NCBI RefSeq assembly: GCF_029637605.1
Contig: NZ_CP121261.1
Coordinates: 1,550,001-1,614,000 of the forward strand
Source of the DNA: Achromobacter spanius
Lineage (GTDB): Bacteria > Pseudomonadota > Gammaproteobacteria > Burkholderiales > Burkholderiaceae_B
Direction: 5' to 3'
DNA length: 64,000 bases
The number at the start of each line of letters is the position of its first letter. Within the stretch, counting starts at the first letter, position 1. The position numbers and the translations under genes were made by a program. The notes under the pieces were generated by a model. The model did not search any database and was not told where the DNA came from. It saw only the letters and a program-made list of their open reading frames with translations. Shown piece after piece: positions 38,625-47,244 of the stretch.

Positions 38625-39225
38625 GGCGACGGATGCCGTTTAGCAGCAAGTCCGTAATAAACGTCGCCAAGGCGCGTTGCTGTTGCGCGTCCGGCGCCTG
38701 GCGTGTGAAGCGTTCGATCATGCCCATCAGCGATTGGGCGAACCAGTCCGCCGCAACATCCGGGCGGAACAAACCCGCCTGCTGCTCGGCGCGCACGTTG
38801 TCGGCAATCATTGCCACCAACTCGTCCTTCAATGCTTCCGCCCCGGCCACCTGAAAAAAACCGATGCGGGTCAGGTTGGGGTCTTCTTGCAAGATCGCAA
38901 GCAGGCCCAGCACGCCGCCACGAATGCGATCGACCAGTTCGGCGCCGTCCAGATCAGCTGGCAAGCGCGCCTGGCTGATCGCCTGGCGCAAGCGCTGCGC
39001 GAACATGCCGACCAGTTCGTCGTAGGCGGCTTGCTTGCTTGAAAAGTATTGATAGAAGACGGGTTGGGTGACCCCGGCCCGGGCGACGATGTCGCTGATC
39101 CGCGTGTGCTGAAATCCGCGTTCGGCGAATTCCGCGGCGGCAACCTGCAAAAGCTGTAAGCGGGTGCGTTCACCTTTGGTGAGACGCTTGTCTTGCGATA
39201 AAGAAGGGGGTGGTGCCGTCATCAT
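38620..39225 (-). CDS. TetR-family transcriptional regulator
   Basis: 201 residues with an N-terminal helix-turn-helix (AAEFAERGFQHTRISDIVAR, then GVTQPVFYQYFSSKQAAYDE). The target is unknown; the divergent neighbour encodes a glycine-rich exported protein 321 bases away. The last codon is followed by TAG at 38620-38622, which is part of the GTAGGATGGGTG end of the repeat array, so the array directly abuts and terminates this gene. The normal C-terminus may have been trimmed or extended by the insertion. Confidence 0.88.
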   Translation of the reverse strand: MMTAPPPSLSQDKRLTKGERTRLQLLQVAAAEFAERGFQHTRISDIVARAGVTQPVFYQYFSSKQAAYDELVGMFAQRLRQAISQARLPADLDGAELVDRIRGGVLGLLAILQEDPNLTRIGFFQVAGAEALKDELVAMIADNVRAEQQAGLFRPDVAADWFAQSLMGMIERFTRQAPDAQQQRALATFITDLLLNGIRRP

Positions 39226-39546
39226 CGCGAGAAAGTACCCTGCTTCATGGCTTTGCGCTACTAGTTCGCATGGCCTTCCCGCAACGCAATGTCACGGTAT
39301 TTCAGTGCTCTCAGAGGGGTGCACCCAAAAGCTTACAAATTACTGAAACAAAGCCGTCGCAATTTCTCGACAAGCGCCGATCCCTACGAGCCCCAGTACG
39401 TTCCCCAGCCGCTTGGAAACCCCTTGAAGTCACTTGAAATGCCCGTAGCTTTTGCAACAACTCTTGATGCCCGCGCGGCAGTAAAGTAGCGCTATCGCCC
39501 TGGCGCATTTCAAATATGCCCGTGCCAGGCGGACAGGAGCAAGATC
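39226..39546. other. 321-base intergenic region without a recognised gene
   Basis: It separates the TetR gene (minus) from the exported Gly/Tyr-rich protein gene (plus). Less GC-rich than its surroundings and should hold both promoters. I saw no repeat, hairpin terminator or coding stretch that I could support. Confidence 0.5.
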
Positions 39547-40140
39547 ATGAAACGGTTTACAGGCCGGCTGGTTGCCGTGACGTTGGCGCTTGCCGTTGCA
39601 GGTGCGCCCGCGATGGCGGGCGGTCGTGGCGGTGGTTGGGGCGGCGGCGGTGGTTACCACGGCGGCTATTACAACGGCGGTGGCTATCACCATCATGGCG
39701 GCGGCGGCAGCTCGGACGGTTGGTGGGTAGGCGGCGCCTTTGCGCTGGCCGCCGTTGGGCTATTGCTGGCCGCGAACTCTGGCCCCAGTTATGCGCAGAC
39801 CAGCGTCTACGCCTCGCCGGGCGTTGCCTACACGAGCCCGCCGATCTATGCCGCGCCCGTCTACGACGCGCCGCCCGTGTATGCCGACCCATCCATTGCT
39901 TATGCGCAACCGCAATCGCAGCTTGAGTCGCAGCCGCAATACGCGCCCGTGCAGTACGAGGCCGCGCCCAAGGTCAGCGCCGCCCAGGCCAGCGCCACCA
40001 CCGATTGCCAGCGTTGGGCCATGAACCAAAGCGGCTACAACCCGGCCACCATTTCGCAATGGACGACGCAAGTGATGGTGGATTCGTACAACCATTCGCT
40101 GGATTCATGCATGACCAGCCGGGGTTACCGCAGCCAGTAG
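39547..40140 (+). CDS. exported glycine/tyrosine-rich protein of unknown function
   Basis: 197 residues. A signal peptide (KRFTGRLVAVTLALAVAG, cleavage near AMA-GG) is followed by a Gly/His/Tyr-rich stretch, one hydrophobic helix (WWVGGAFALAAVGLLLAA), a Pro/Ala/Tyr-rich linker and a compact C-terminal domain with two cysteines (TTDCQRWAMNQSGYNP and SLDSCMTSRGY). That domain recurs in small envelope proteins of unknown role. AGGAG precedes the ATG. The protein is probably anchored in the envelope. Confidence 0.75.
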   Translation: MKRFTGRLVAVTLALAVAGAPAMAGGRGGGWGGGGGYHGGYYNGGGYHHHGGGGSSDGWWVGGAFALAAVGLLLAANSGPSYAQTSVYASPGVAYTSPPIYAAPVYDAPPVYADPSIAYAQPQSQLESQPQYAPVQYEAAPKVSAAQASATTDCQRWAMNQSGYNPATISQWTTQVMVDSYNHSLDSCMTSRGYRSQ

Positions 40141-40146
40141 GGCCTG

Positions 40147-40482
40147 TCACCGGGCGTGGCGCCGGCAGCCGCGCCACGCCAGCGCCAGCCCGGCGGCCAG
40201 CAATACCGTCGCCGGCAGCACCCAGACAAAGCCTGACGACGTGTAGACCACTTGGTCCACGGGATCGTAATAGCGACCCAAGTCGTTGAAGTCCCACTTC
40301 CAATAGAACGCATACCAGGCGTAGTAGAAGAAGGCGGACAGCCCCAGGCACAGCACGGCGCCGATACGCGCCCGCCACGGGTGGCGCGCGGCGCCCTTCC
40401 CGCCCGATCGCCTTGCAACGCGCCCGCCCCAGGCCGCAACGGCCAGCACTGCCAGCACCACGGCTCCCGCGCTAAGCCACAT
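40147..40482 (-). CDS. small membrane protein of unknown function, 111 aa
   Basis: Three hydrophobic spans: the N-terminal one (LSAGAVVLAVLAVAAWGG), a middle aromatic one (GAVLCLGLSAFFYYAWYAFY) and a C-terminal one (VWVLPATVLLAAGLALAW), with an acidic/aromatic loop WDFNDLGRYYDP between. No family recognised. The ATG at 40482 overlaps the 3' end of the DUF523 gene by 11 bases, indicating coupled translation. Confidence 0.65.
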   Translation of the reverse strand: MWLSAGAVVLAVLAVAAWGGRVARRSGGKGAARHPWRARIGAVLCLGLSAFFYYAWYAFYWKWDFNDLGRYYDPVDQVVYTSSGFVWVLPATVLLAAGLALAWRGCRRHAR

Positions 40483-40978
40483 CTTGCGCCTCCAACCCTG
40501 CCAGGCAAGCGTCGGCCTCGGCCCATTGCTTTTCGCTAAAGACCTGTACGCCAGCGCCGATCAGCAATTCGGCCGTGATGCCCACGCCCGTTTTCCGCTG
40601 GCCCGAGTAATGGCCGTCATACACATAGCCGCTGCCACACGACGGGCTGCCTTCTTTCAGCACCGCGATGCGAATGCCGCGCTGTCGCGCCACGGACAAG
40701 GCCGCATGGCCGCCTTGCACGAATGGCTGGGTGACGTCGTCTCCCGTCACGGCAATCACGCGCGCGCCGCCGGCCAACACATCGGCGGCCCGCTTGCCCG
40801 GCTCGATCTCGGCGGGCGGGCGCGGGGTAGCCATGCCGCCCGCGACTTCCGGACACACCGGCACGACCCGCCCTTCCTCGCGCCAGCGAGCCAGGACGGC
40901 GTCATCATTGGGCACCGCGCGCCCGTCATAGCGCACGGGGTTGCCTAACAGGCAGGAGCTGATCAACACGTATTGCAT
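40472..40978 (-). CDS. DUF523-family protein
   Basis: 168 residues from the ATG at 40978. The three cysteine motifs of DUF523 are present: ISSCLLGNPVRYDG, VPVCPEVAGGM followed by PRPPAEIE, and LKEGSPSCGSGYVYDG. The conserved cysteines suggest a metal- or cluster-binding or thiol-modifying protein; the family function is not established, though some members are fused to or sit near photolyase-related domains. It is followed by the small membrane-protein gene. Confidence 0.88.
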   Translation of the reverse strand: MQYVLISSCLLGNPVRYDGRAVPNDDAVLARWREEGRVVPVCPEVAGGMATPRPPAEIEPGKRAADVLAGGARVIAVTGDDVTQPFVQGGHAALSVARQRGIRIAVLKEGSPSCGSGYVYDGHYSGQRKTGVGITAELLIGAGVQVFSEKQWAEADACLAGLEAQDVA

Positions 40979-41045
40979 GGGAAATTCAAGCAGGACCGGG
41001 CTTGGACAGGAACAGGCCTGAATCATAGACCAGGCACTCAGCGCG

Positions 41046-41312
41046 TCAGCGACGGCACGACATCAGCGCGTGCACCCACGCCCGCAAATCGGGGGCGCGC
41101 AGTTCCATCACATCGAACAGGCCCAGCGCGCGCAGGGCCGGCAGCGCGTCTTGAATGTCGCGCCGCGCTTCGGCCACTGCCTCTGGCGACGCCTTGGCAT
41201 CGGTGCACACACGCGCGTTCGCCAGAAACGCGCCCACGGTGCCCTTGCGCACCGGCACGCCGTTGAATTCACTGTGGTTCATGCCGTCCGGCAAGATGTC
41301 TTTGGCTTGCAT
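41046..41312 (-). CDS. small conserved-looking protein of unknown function, 88 aa
   Basis: The ATG at 41312 has a strong AGGAG site. The product starts MQAKDILPDGMNHSEFNGVP, then has a mixed helical region with one Cys. No signal peptide, membrane span or known domain recognised. It is divergent from the AraC regulator gene across a 132-base gap and may be its target. Confidence 0.65.
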   Translation of the reverse strand: MQAKDILPDGMNHSEFNGVPVRKGTVGAFLANARVCTDAKASPEAVAEARRDIQDALPALRALGLFDVMELRAPDLRAWVHALMSCRR

Positions 41313-41444
41313 GCCTGGCTCCTGATAGTGAGAAACAAGCGTTACGATAGCGGCATCAACTTGGCATTACTGCGGGGTTCTGGCCAATGAATACCGCGTT
41401 TCGGCCACGCACCACCTACCACCTGCGACCCGCCACCGGCTGAC

Positions 41445-42224
41445 ATGACCACTCCCTTGCTGCCGCCCGAACGCGCCCAATCAAAAAGCGGCCCGACGCT
41501 GATCGCCGTCCGCCGCGATGACGGCCTGCTTCGCGACACCGCCATGCATCAGCATGCGCGCGGCCAGTTGCTGGGCGCCTATCGGGGCTTGCTGACGGTG
41601 TATGCGGGCGCGCGGCAATGGGTGGTCCCGTCCGCGCAGGCGGTGTGGATTCCGCCCGGCCAGCCCCATGGTCTGAGATCGCACGGGCCGTACGCGGGCT
41701 ACAGCGCCTACCTGAGTCCGGCTGCCTGCTCGCGCTTGCCCACCACCACCCGCGTGCTGCAAACATCAGCCTTGCTGCTGGCGGCCGTGGACCGTGCCGC
41801 GTCATGGAATGGCAATGAGACAAGCGCCGCGCGCGGCCACGTTCTGGGATTGATTCAAGACGAATTGTGCACCCTACCGCTAGCCGGCCAGGCGCTGATC
41901 ATGCCGGGTGACCCGCGTTTGCAGCGCTTGGCGGTATCCCTTTCCGACAACCCTTCGGATACTCGGTCCTTGGATGCCTGGGCCGCGCAGGTCGGCATGG
42001 CGCCGCGCACCTTTGCGCGCCGTTTCCTGGCGGAAACCGGCCTGCCCCTGGGCGCATGGCGGCAGCAGGCCCGCCTGATGCGGGCGCAGGAAATGCTGGC
42101 GGCGGGGAGTGCCGTGACGACGGTGGCGTTGGAACTGGGCTACGACAACATCAGCGCATTCATCGCCATGTTCAAACGCGAAGTCGGAATCACGCCGGGC
42201 CGCTTTCGCGGCCCGGGGGTGTAA
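41445..42224 (+). CDS. AraC-family transcriptional regulator with cupin-type sensor
   Basis: 259 residues. The N-terminal beta-rich half (QHARGQLLGAYRGLLTVYAG, VWIPPGQPHGL) is the AraC-type cupin. The C-terminal pair of helix-turn-helices occupies about residues 165-255 (LDAWAAQVGMAPRTFARRF; TVALELGYDNISAFIAMFKR), ending with the usual GxTPGRFR. The family commonly regulates an adjacent divergent gene, here the 88-residue protein. Its stop is 6 bases before the convergent NYN gene's stop. Confidence 0.9.
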   Translation: MTTPLLPPERAQSKSGPTLIAVRRDDGLLRDTAMHQHARGQLLGAYRGLLTVYAGARQWVVPSAQAVWIPPGQPHGLRSHGPYAGYSAYLSPAACSRLPTTTRVLQTSALLLAAVDRAASWNGNETSAARGHVLGLIQDELCTLPLAGQALIMPGDPRLQRLAVSLSDNPSDTRSLDAWAAQVGMAPRTFARRFLAETGLPLGAWRQQARLMRAQEMLAAGSAVTTVALELGYDNISAFIAMFKREVGITPGRFRGPGV

Positions 42225-42230
42225 ACCCGA

Positions 42231-44198
42231 TCAGGATTCCTTGGCCGGCGTCTTGCGAGGGCTGCGGGTGCGCGACGCGGTCTTGCGGGCAGGCTTGGCA
42301 GACGCCTCGGCCTGGGGTTCAGCAGCCGGTGCCGATGCCGCCGATCCCGTTGCCGCCGCTTCGGTTGCCGAGGATTTCGTTGCCGACGGTTTCGTTGCCG
42401 TCGGTTTCGTTGCCGTCGCTCCGGTAGCCGTCGACTTGGTCGCCACCGGTTCCGTTGTCACGGCCCGGGCAGCGCGACCAGCGTCCGATTCGGCCGACTT
42501 GGCCTTCGTGGTCTTGCTGGCGGCACGGGCGCGCTTGGCCGGGGCTGCCGGAGCGGGAGCAGGAGCAGGTTCTGCCGCCGGCCTGGCGCTTGCGCCTGCG
42601 AACGGGTCGGCCACTTTGGCGGGGGCCTTGTCGGCTGCGTCGCGGCGCGTCTCAGCGGGGGGTTCAACGAACGTCCATTCCGCGATATTCACGGCAGGCA
42701 GCGGCTGGCGCGCTTGCGGCAAGGGCGTCGGCATGGGCGGCAGGCGCGACGGCTGGACAGGCTTGGGCGCTTGAGCGCGCGCCAGGGCATCCGCGCGCAT
42801 GGACTCCAGTTTGGCAACTTCCCGAGCAAGCGCCTTGGCGGTTTCCTCATCGGCCTCGGCTTGCTTGTCGACCTGGGCTTGCTGGTTCGCCTGGCGTTCG
42901 GCCTGGGCTGCCCCCTGGAACGATACGGGCGGCGTAGTGGCTGGCGCAGTGGCTGCCGTAGTAGCTGGCGCAGTGGCCGGCGCAGTGGCTGGCGTAAATG
43001 CGCCCTCTTGGGTCCGCTCTTGGGTCCGCCGCTCTCGGGTCCGCTCTCGGGTCCGCTCTTGCCCCCGGTCCTGTACACCCTCGGGTGCTGCGACCGGAAC
43101 CGCCGCCTGCGCGTCCGGCGCAGCGTCAGACGGCGCGGCGACCGCCACTTCGCCCGCGCCTTGCTCAACGGCATGGTTGGCGCCTCGGCCGGATCCGCCC
43201 GACTTGCGGCCGCCGCGTGATCTACGGGCAGGCCGGGAGCCGGTTTCTTCCTGCTCCGCGCCCGCTTGGGTGTCGTCGACATCCACCTGCGCGGCCTGGG
43301 CCGACTGTCGGCCCTGCCCGGAACGGGACCTACCCTGGCCGCCCGCGCGGTTCACTTCCGGCGTGCCGTCGATGCTGTCGCGATACACATAGGTGCCGGA
43401 CTTCTCTTCGCGGCCCACGTCCAGGAAGCCGCGCGACTGCGCTTCGTCCAGCAGGTTGCCAAAGGCTCGAAAGCCGTAGTACGACTCGTTGAAATCCGGC
43501 TTGCGGCGCTTCAACGCATCTTTCAAGGCGGACGCCCAGATCTTGCCGCTGTCGCCGCGTTCGGCCATCAGCGCCTCGAAGGTCTCGACGACCATGTCCA
43601 CGGCCTGGGTCTTGCGCGCTTCCAGCTCTTCCTTGCGGCGGAGTTCTTCGTCCGGCGTGCGGCGCTGGCCGGTGCTGGCGCCGCCACGGTTGTCGCGGCG
43701 GGCGTCGGCGGTGCGCTGGCCTTCGCGCGCCAGGTCGTCATAGAAGATGAATTCGTCGCAGTTGGCAATCAGCAGGTCCGACGTGGATTGCTTCACGCCC
43801 ACGCCGATCACCTTCTTGTTGTTCTCGCGCAGCTTGGACACCAGGGGCGAAAAGTCGGAATCGCCGCTGATGATCACGAAGGTATTGACGTGCGACTTGG
43901 TATAGCAGAAGTCCAGCGCGTCCACGACCAGCCGGATGTCCGCCGAATTCTTGCCCGATTGGCGCACGTGCGGAATTTCGATCAGCTCGAAATTGGCCTC
44001 GTGCATGGGGGCCTTGAATTCCTTGTAGCGTTCCCAATCGCAATAGGCTTTCTTGACGACGATGCTGCCCTTGAGCAGCAGGCGTTCCAGCACGGGCCGG
44101 ATGTCGAATTTCTGGTATTTGGTGTCCCGCACACCCAGCGCCACGTTCTCGAAGTCGCAGAAAAGCGCCATGCTGACGTTTTCGTTGGGGGTAGTCAT
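42231..44198 (-). CDS. NYN-domain ribonuclease-like protein with LOTUS/OST-HTH domain and long low-complexity tail
   Basis: 655 residues from the ATG at 44198 (GGAGAAGAAA upstream). The NYN/PIN-like nuclease domain (about 8-165) keeps the acidic residues: Asp15 in FCDFENV, Asp in ADIRLVVDALD, and GDSDFSPL. A LOTUS-type winged helix (about 200-275, KIWASALKDALKRRKPDF) follows, as in the MARF1/LabA architecture, suggesting RNA binding and cleavage. The last 370 residues are low-complexity: Arg/Glu/Thr repeats, Ala-Pro-Thr repeats, and a Lys/Ala/Thr tail rich in TATKPTATKP-like words that resembles histone H1 tails and is probably disordered and nucleic-acid binding. Confidence 0.88.
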   Translation of the reverse strand: MTTPNENVSMALFCDFENVALGVRDTKYQKFDIRPVLERLLLKGSIVVKKAYCDWERYKEFKAPMHEANFELIEIPHVRQSGKNSADIRLVVDALDFCYTKSHVNTFVIISGDSDFSPLVSKLRENNKKVIGVGVKQSTSDLLIANCDEFIFYDDLAREGQRTADARRDNRGGASTGQRRTPDEELRRKEELEARKTQAVDMVVETFEALMAERGDSGKIWASALKDALKRRKPDFNESYYGFRAFGNLLDEAQSRGFLDVGREEKSGTYVYRDSIDGTPEVNRAGGQGRSRSGQGRQSAQAAQVDVDDTQAGAEQEETGSRPARRSRGGRKSGGSGRGANHAVEQGAGEVAVAAPSDAAPDAQAAVPVAAPEGVQDRGQERTRERTRERRTQERTQEGAFTPATAPATAPATTAATAPATTPPVSFQGAAQAERQANQQAQVDKQAEADEETAKALAREVAKLESMRADALARAQAPKPVQPSRLPPMPTPLPQARQPLPAVNIAEWTFVEPPAETRRDAADKAPAKVADPFAGASARPAAEPAPAPAPAAPAKRARAASKTTKAKSAESDAGRAARAVTTEPVATKSTATGATATKPTATKPSATKSSATEAAATGSAASAPAAEPQAEASAKPARKTASRTRSPRKTPAKES

Positions 44199-44495
44199 TT
44201 TCTTCTCCAAAGCCGAGGCGGCCACGTGCTTCGGGCCGCCAGATAGCGCTCATGATATACATATCCGGCTTTTGCCCCTCTTGCCTTCCTGTCAGCCGCC
44301 CATTTTTACCCCCGCCGCGGCTTGACCCGGCCCCGTTTCCGACGGCCCGGCCGCCTTCCTGACGACTCGCCTAAGCCAGCGCTTACCGGCCCTTTCGCCC
44401 CGCTTTCCGGCGGATTGACTTGGGCGCGCGCTGGCTAGAATTCCCGACAATCCGGCATTCCGGCTCGGCGTGCCATCCCCCTTCGGGCAAGATCC

Positions 44496-45395
44496 ATGAA
44501 TCCGTCTACCCTCATCGGCGCCGCCGTCGGCCTGCTTACCCTTGTCATCGTCGTGGCGCTGTCCGCCACCGACGCCAGCATGTACATGAACCTGCCAGGC
44601 CTGGCCATCGTGCTGGGCGGCACCTGCGCCGCGCTGTTCATTGCCTATCCGTTGTCGGAAGTGCTGCGGATCTTCAAGCTGGTTCGCACCGTGTTCCGCA
44701 ACGACCAACACGACCAGCAGCGCGACATCGAAGAACTGGCCACGATGGCGCAACTGTGGATGAACACCGACGTCCGCAAGGTCGAGCAAGAGCTCAAGAA
44801 GGTGTCAAACCCGTTCCTGCGCACCGGCGTGCAGTTGATCATCGACAACACCCCTGAAGACCAGATTATTGAAGTGCTGCAATGGCGCGTGGCGCGGCTG
44901 CGCGCCCGCGAACAGGCCGAAGCGCAGATGTTTCGCGTCATGGCCACGTTCGCGCCCGCCTTCGGCATGTTGGGCACCCTGATCGCCTTGATCAACATGA
45001 TGGCGGTGCTGGGCGATGGCAGCATGGCGACCATCGGGCGCCATCTGGCCGTGGGCCTGATGACGACGTTCTACGGCATTTTGCTGGCCAACCTGATCTG
45101 CAAGCCGATCGCGCTGAAGCTCGAACGCCGCACCGCGCGCCGCGTGGAATCCATGAACATGGTGCTGCAAGGCATCTCCATGATGTGCGAAAAGCGCGGC
45201 CCGGCCGTGGTGCGCGAAACGCTGAATTCCTTCGTGCTGCACGTCGAAGACGAAATCTACGACGGCGGCGTGGCCGCGCCTGCGTCCAATGCCAAGGCCA
45301 AGACGGCTGCGCCGGCCAAGGGCGCCAACCAGGGCGCAACCCCCGCCGCCAACCCGCCTGTGTCCATCACCCGCCCTGCCGCCGCGCGTCAATGA
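44496..45395 (+). CDS. MotA-like proton-channel protein, non-flagellar context
   Basis: 299 residues with four membrane spans: two at the N-terminus (TLIGAAVGLLTLVIVVALSA; GLAIVLGGTCAALFIAYPL) and two near residues 150-215 (FAPAFGMLGTLIALINMM; VGLMTTFYGILLANLICKPI). It ends in an Ala/Pro-rich tail. The MotA/TolQ/ExbB proton-channel fold is clear. A TTGACT...TAGAAT pair upstream (44415-44441, 15-base spacing) could be a promoter. It is translationally coupled to a MotB-like gene, and no flagellar genes are in the window. Confidence 0.88.
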   Translation: MNPSTLIGAAVGLLTLVIVVALSATDASMYMNLPGLAIVLGGTCAALFIAYPLSEVLRIFKLVRTVFRNDQHDQQRDIEELATMAQLWMNTDVRKVEQELKKVSNPFLRTGVQLIIDNTPEDQIIEVLQWRVARLRAREQAEAQMFRVMATFAPAFGMLGTLIALINMMAVLGDGSMATIGRHLAVGLMTTFYGILLANLICKPIALKLERRTARRVESMNMVLQGISMMCEKRGPAVVRETLNSFVLHVEDEIYDGGVAAPASNAKAKTAAPAKGANQGATPAANPPVSITRPAAARQ

Positions 45396-46375
45396 GCCTG
45401 ATTTCCCCTTCCCTGGCGCAGCGGATCGAACTGGCCCGCCAGGCCCAACTGCGCGCCCAGAAAGCCGCGGACACGAACGCCTGGCGGCCCAGCAAGACCG
45501 ACCGCAAGGACCGCTACGCCCGCTGGCACGTCGAAGAAACGGTGGAGCAAGACGCCGAGAACTGGCTGTTGAGCTACCTGGATCTGATCACCCTGCTGCT
45601 GGCGATGCTGGTCGTGATGCTGGCGGTGTCGCGCCTGCATGGCCTGGGCCCTGAAGCCTCTGGCAAGCCCATCGAACTGGTCGGCACGCTGGCCACCGCC
45701 GGCTTGCCCGCGTATGACGGCGAATACTCGGAGTTCGACGCCGTCGCCATTCCCGCCAGTTGGGCCGAGCCTCCCGCGCCACCCGCACCGCCCGCCGCCG
45801 TCCAGGCGGCCGAAGCGGCGCCGGTCGAAGACGGCGTGAAGGTGGCCGAGGCCGCGCCGCCGTTGATTGCGCCGTCCAAGGAATCCCTGGGCCTGGACGA
45901 CCTGGGCAAGTCGGTGGATGTGATCATCAACGAACAGTCCGTGAGCTTTCGGATCAGCAACGAATTGCTGTTCCCCTCGGGCCAGGCCGCCCTCAGCCCG
46001 TCCGGCCTGGACGTGATCAAGCGCCTGGCGGTCATCCTGAACAAGAACCAGCACCCGGTGTCCGTGGAAGGCCACAGCGACCCCGTGCCGATCCAGACGC
46101 GCCAGTTCGCGTCGAACTGGGAACTGTCCACCAGCCGCGCCACCAGCGTGCTGCGCGAACTGGTGCGCGACGGCGTGTCCGCCGACCGGCTGCGCGCGGT
46201 GGGCTATGCCGAAACGCGCCCGATCGAATCCAACGACACGCCGGCTGGCCGCGCCGCCAATCGCCGCGTCGAGCTGATCATGGACATCGCGCCGAAGCCA
46301 GCGCCCACGAAGAAAGCGCAGGCGCCCGCCGAGCCGTCGACGCCCCAGGCGGACACGGCACCGGCACGATCCTGA
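45392..46375 (+). CDS. MotB-like peptidoglycan-binding stator protein (OmpA C-terminal domain)
   Basis: 327 residues from the ATG at 45392 (ATGA overlap). After a 55-residue basic cytoplasmic segment comes one membrane helix with the stator aspartate (LLSYLDLITLLLAMLVVML, Asp64). A Pro/Ala-rich linker precedes an OmpA/MotB domain (residues about 185-300) with EGHSDPVPI, NWELSTSRA and NRRVELIM, which bind peptidoglycan. Together with the MotA-like protein it should make a proton-driven stator-type motor that works on something other than, or in addition to, the flagellum. Confidence 0.88.
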   Translation: MSLISPSLAQRIELARQAQLRAQKAADTNAWRPSKTDRKDRYARWHVEETVEQDAENWLLSYLDLITLLLAMLVVMLAVSRLHGLGPEASGKPIELVGTLATAGLPAYDGEYSEFDAVAIPASWAEPPAPPAPPAAVQAAEAAPVEDGVKVAEAAPPLIAPSKESLGLDDLGKSVDVIINEQSVSFRISNELLFPSGQAALSPSGLDVIKRLAVILNKNQHPVSVEGHSDPVPIQTRQFASNWELSTSRATSVLRELVRDGVSADRLRAVGYAETRPIESNDTPAGRAANRRVELIMDIAPKPAPTKKAQAPAEPSTPQADTAPARS

Positions 46376-46538
46376 GCGGGCGACATCACAACGTTCTGAG
46401 CACGGGCAACATCACAACAATCAGCACGTGGCTTCTGCCGCCCTAGGGTGGACAAAGACGTCACGGTCAGGCTGGCGGGGTGCTGGGCAACGGCGGTAAG
46501 CTTCGCCAATTCGCCCCAGGCCCGAACCAGGAAACGCC

Positions 46539-46892
46539 ATGTCCTATATGTTGCTGATTGTTGAACCGGTAGGCCAGCGCGCCCAGCGCACGCCCGAAGA
46601 AGGCCGCGAGGCCTATGCGCAGATGGTGCGCTACGCCGAAGGCCTGAAAAGCCGTGGCCTGCTCGTCAGCGCCGAATCATTGAAATCGGAATCCGAAAGC
46701 GTCCGCCTGCAAATCCGCGACGGCGAACGGTCGCTGATGGACGGGCCATTCGCCGAAGCCAAGGAAATGATCGGCGGGTTCTTTCTGTTGACCTGCGACA
46801 CCCGCGAAGAGGCGCTGGCGCTAGCCGCCGAATGCCCTGCGGCGCAATGGGCAACCGTGGAAGTCCGCGAACTTGGGCCCTGCTTCATGTAG
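46539..46892 (+). CDS. YCII/DGPF-domain protein
   Basis: 117 residues, MSYMLLIVEP at the start and the family signature DGPFAEAKEMIGGFFLL at about 68-84. DGPF proteins are small ferredoxin-fold dimers with a His/Asp pair and are strongly associated with ECF42-type sigma factors, one of which is encoded 1.7 kb downstream. Biochemical function is not established. AGGAAA precedes the ATG. Confidence 0.88.
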   Translation: MSYMLLIVEPVGQRAQRTPEEGREAYAQMVRYAEGLKSRGLLVSAESLKSESESVRLQIRDGERSLMDGPFAEAKEMIGGFFLLTCDTREEALALAAECPAAQWATVEVRELGPCFM

Positions 46893-46943
46893 CAGCATGC
46901 CTTGCTCCTGGCCGACCATCGCAACGCGGGTTGTATAAGTGAC

Positions 46944-46966
46944 TGCATATTCCTAGAATGCATGCA
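46944..46966. promoter_or_regulatory. candidate operator before the FitA-like antitoxin
   Basis: TGCAT (46944-46948) and ATGCA (46962-46966) form an inverted repeat, with further symmetry around the central CCTAGAAT, 27 bases before the antitoxin ATG. Toxin-antitoxin pairs usually repress themselves at such a site. Confidence 0.35.
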
Positions 46967-46992
46967 CTGAATGCGTCAGGAGCGCCCGCATC

Positions 46993-47244
46993 ATGCCTAT
47001 GTTGACCGTGAGAAATATCTCTGAAGAGGTACATCGCGCCCTGCGCGTGCGCGCCGCCCAGCATGGCCGAAGCACCGAAGCCGAGGTCCGCGCCATTCTT
47101 GAAGACGCCGTCAAGCCTGAAGGGCGCGTCAAGCTGGGTTCGCTGCTTCTGCAGATCGGCCGCCAGGCCAGGCTCACCGACGAGGAAGCCGCCTTGTTCG
47201 ACCAACGCGACAAGGCGCCCGCCGCCCCACCGAGGTTTGAATGA
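46993..47244 (+). CDS. FitA-like ribbon-helix-helix antitoxin
   Basis: 83 residues. The N-terminal ribbon-helix-helix (MLTVRNISEEVHRALRVRAA, HGRSTEAEVRAILEDAV) is the FitA/VapB type that binds the operator as a dimer, while the C-terminal part (about 50-83) would wrap the toxin active site. The stop overlaps the toxin ATG by 4 bases, the normal arrangement. Confidence 0.88.
   Translation: MPMLTVRNISEEVHRALRVRAAQHGRSTEAEVRAILEDAVKPEGRVKLGSLLLQIGRQARLTDEEAALFDQRDKAPAAPPRFE

Noticed and set aside
37244..38854. A series of near-identical 84-residue open frames at 190-base intervals inside the tandem array
   Set aside because: They only reflect the repeat, shift frame each unit because 190 is not divisible by three, have no ribosome-binding sites, and read through hairpin arms.
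44496..46375. Zorya-type defence system (ZorA/ZorB)
   Set aside because: The MotA-like protein lacks the long cytoplasmic tail of ZorA, and no ZorC, ZorD or ZorE-like gene is adjacent.
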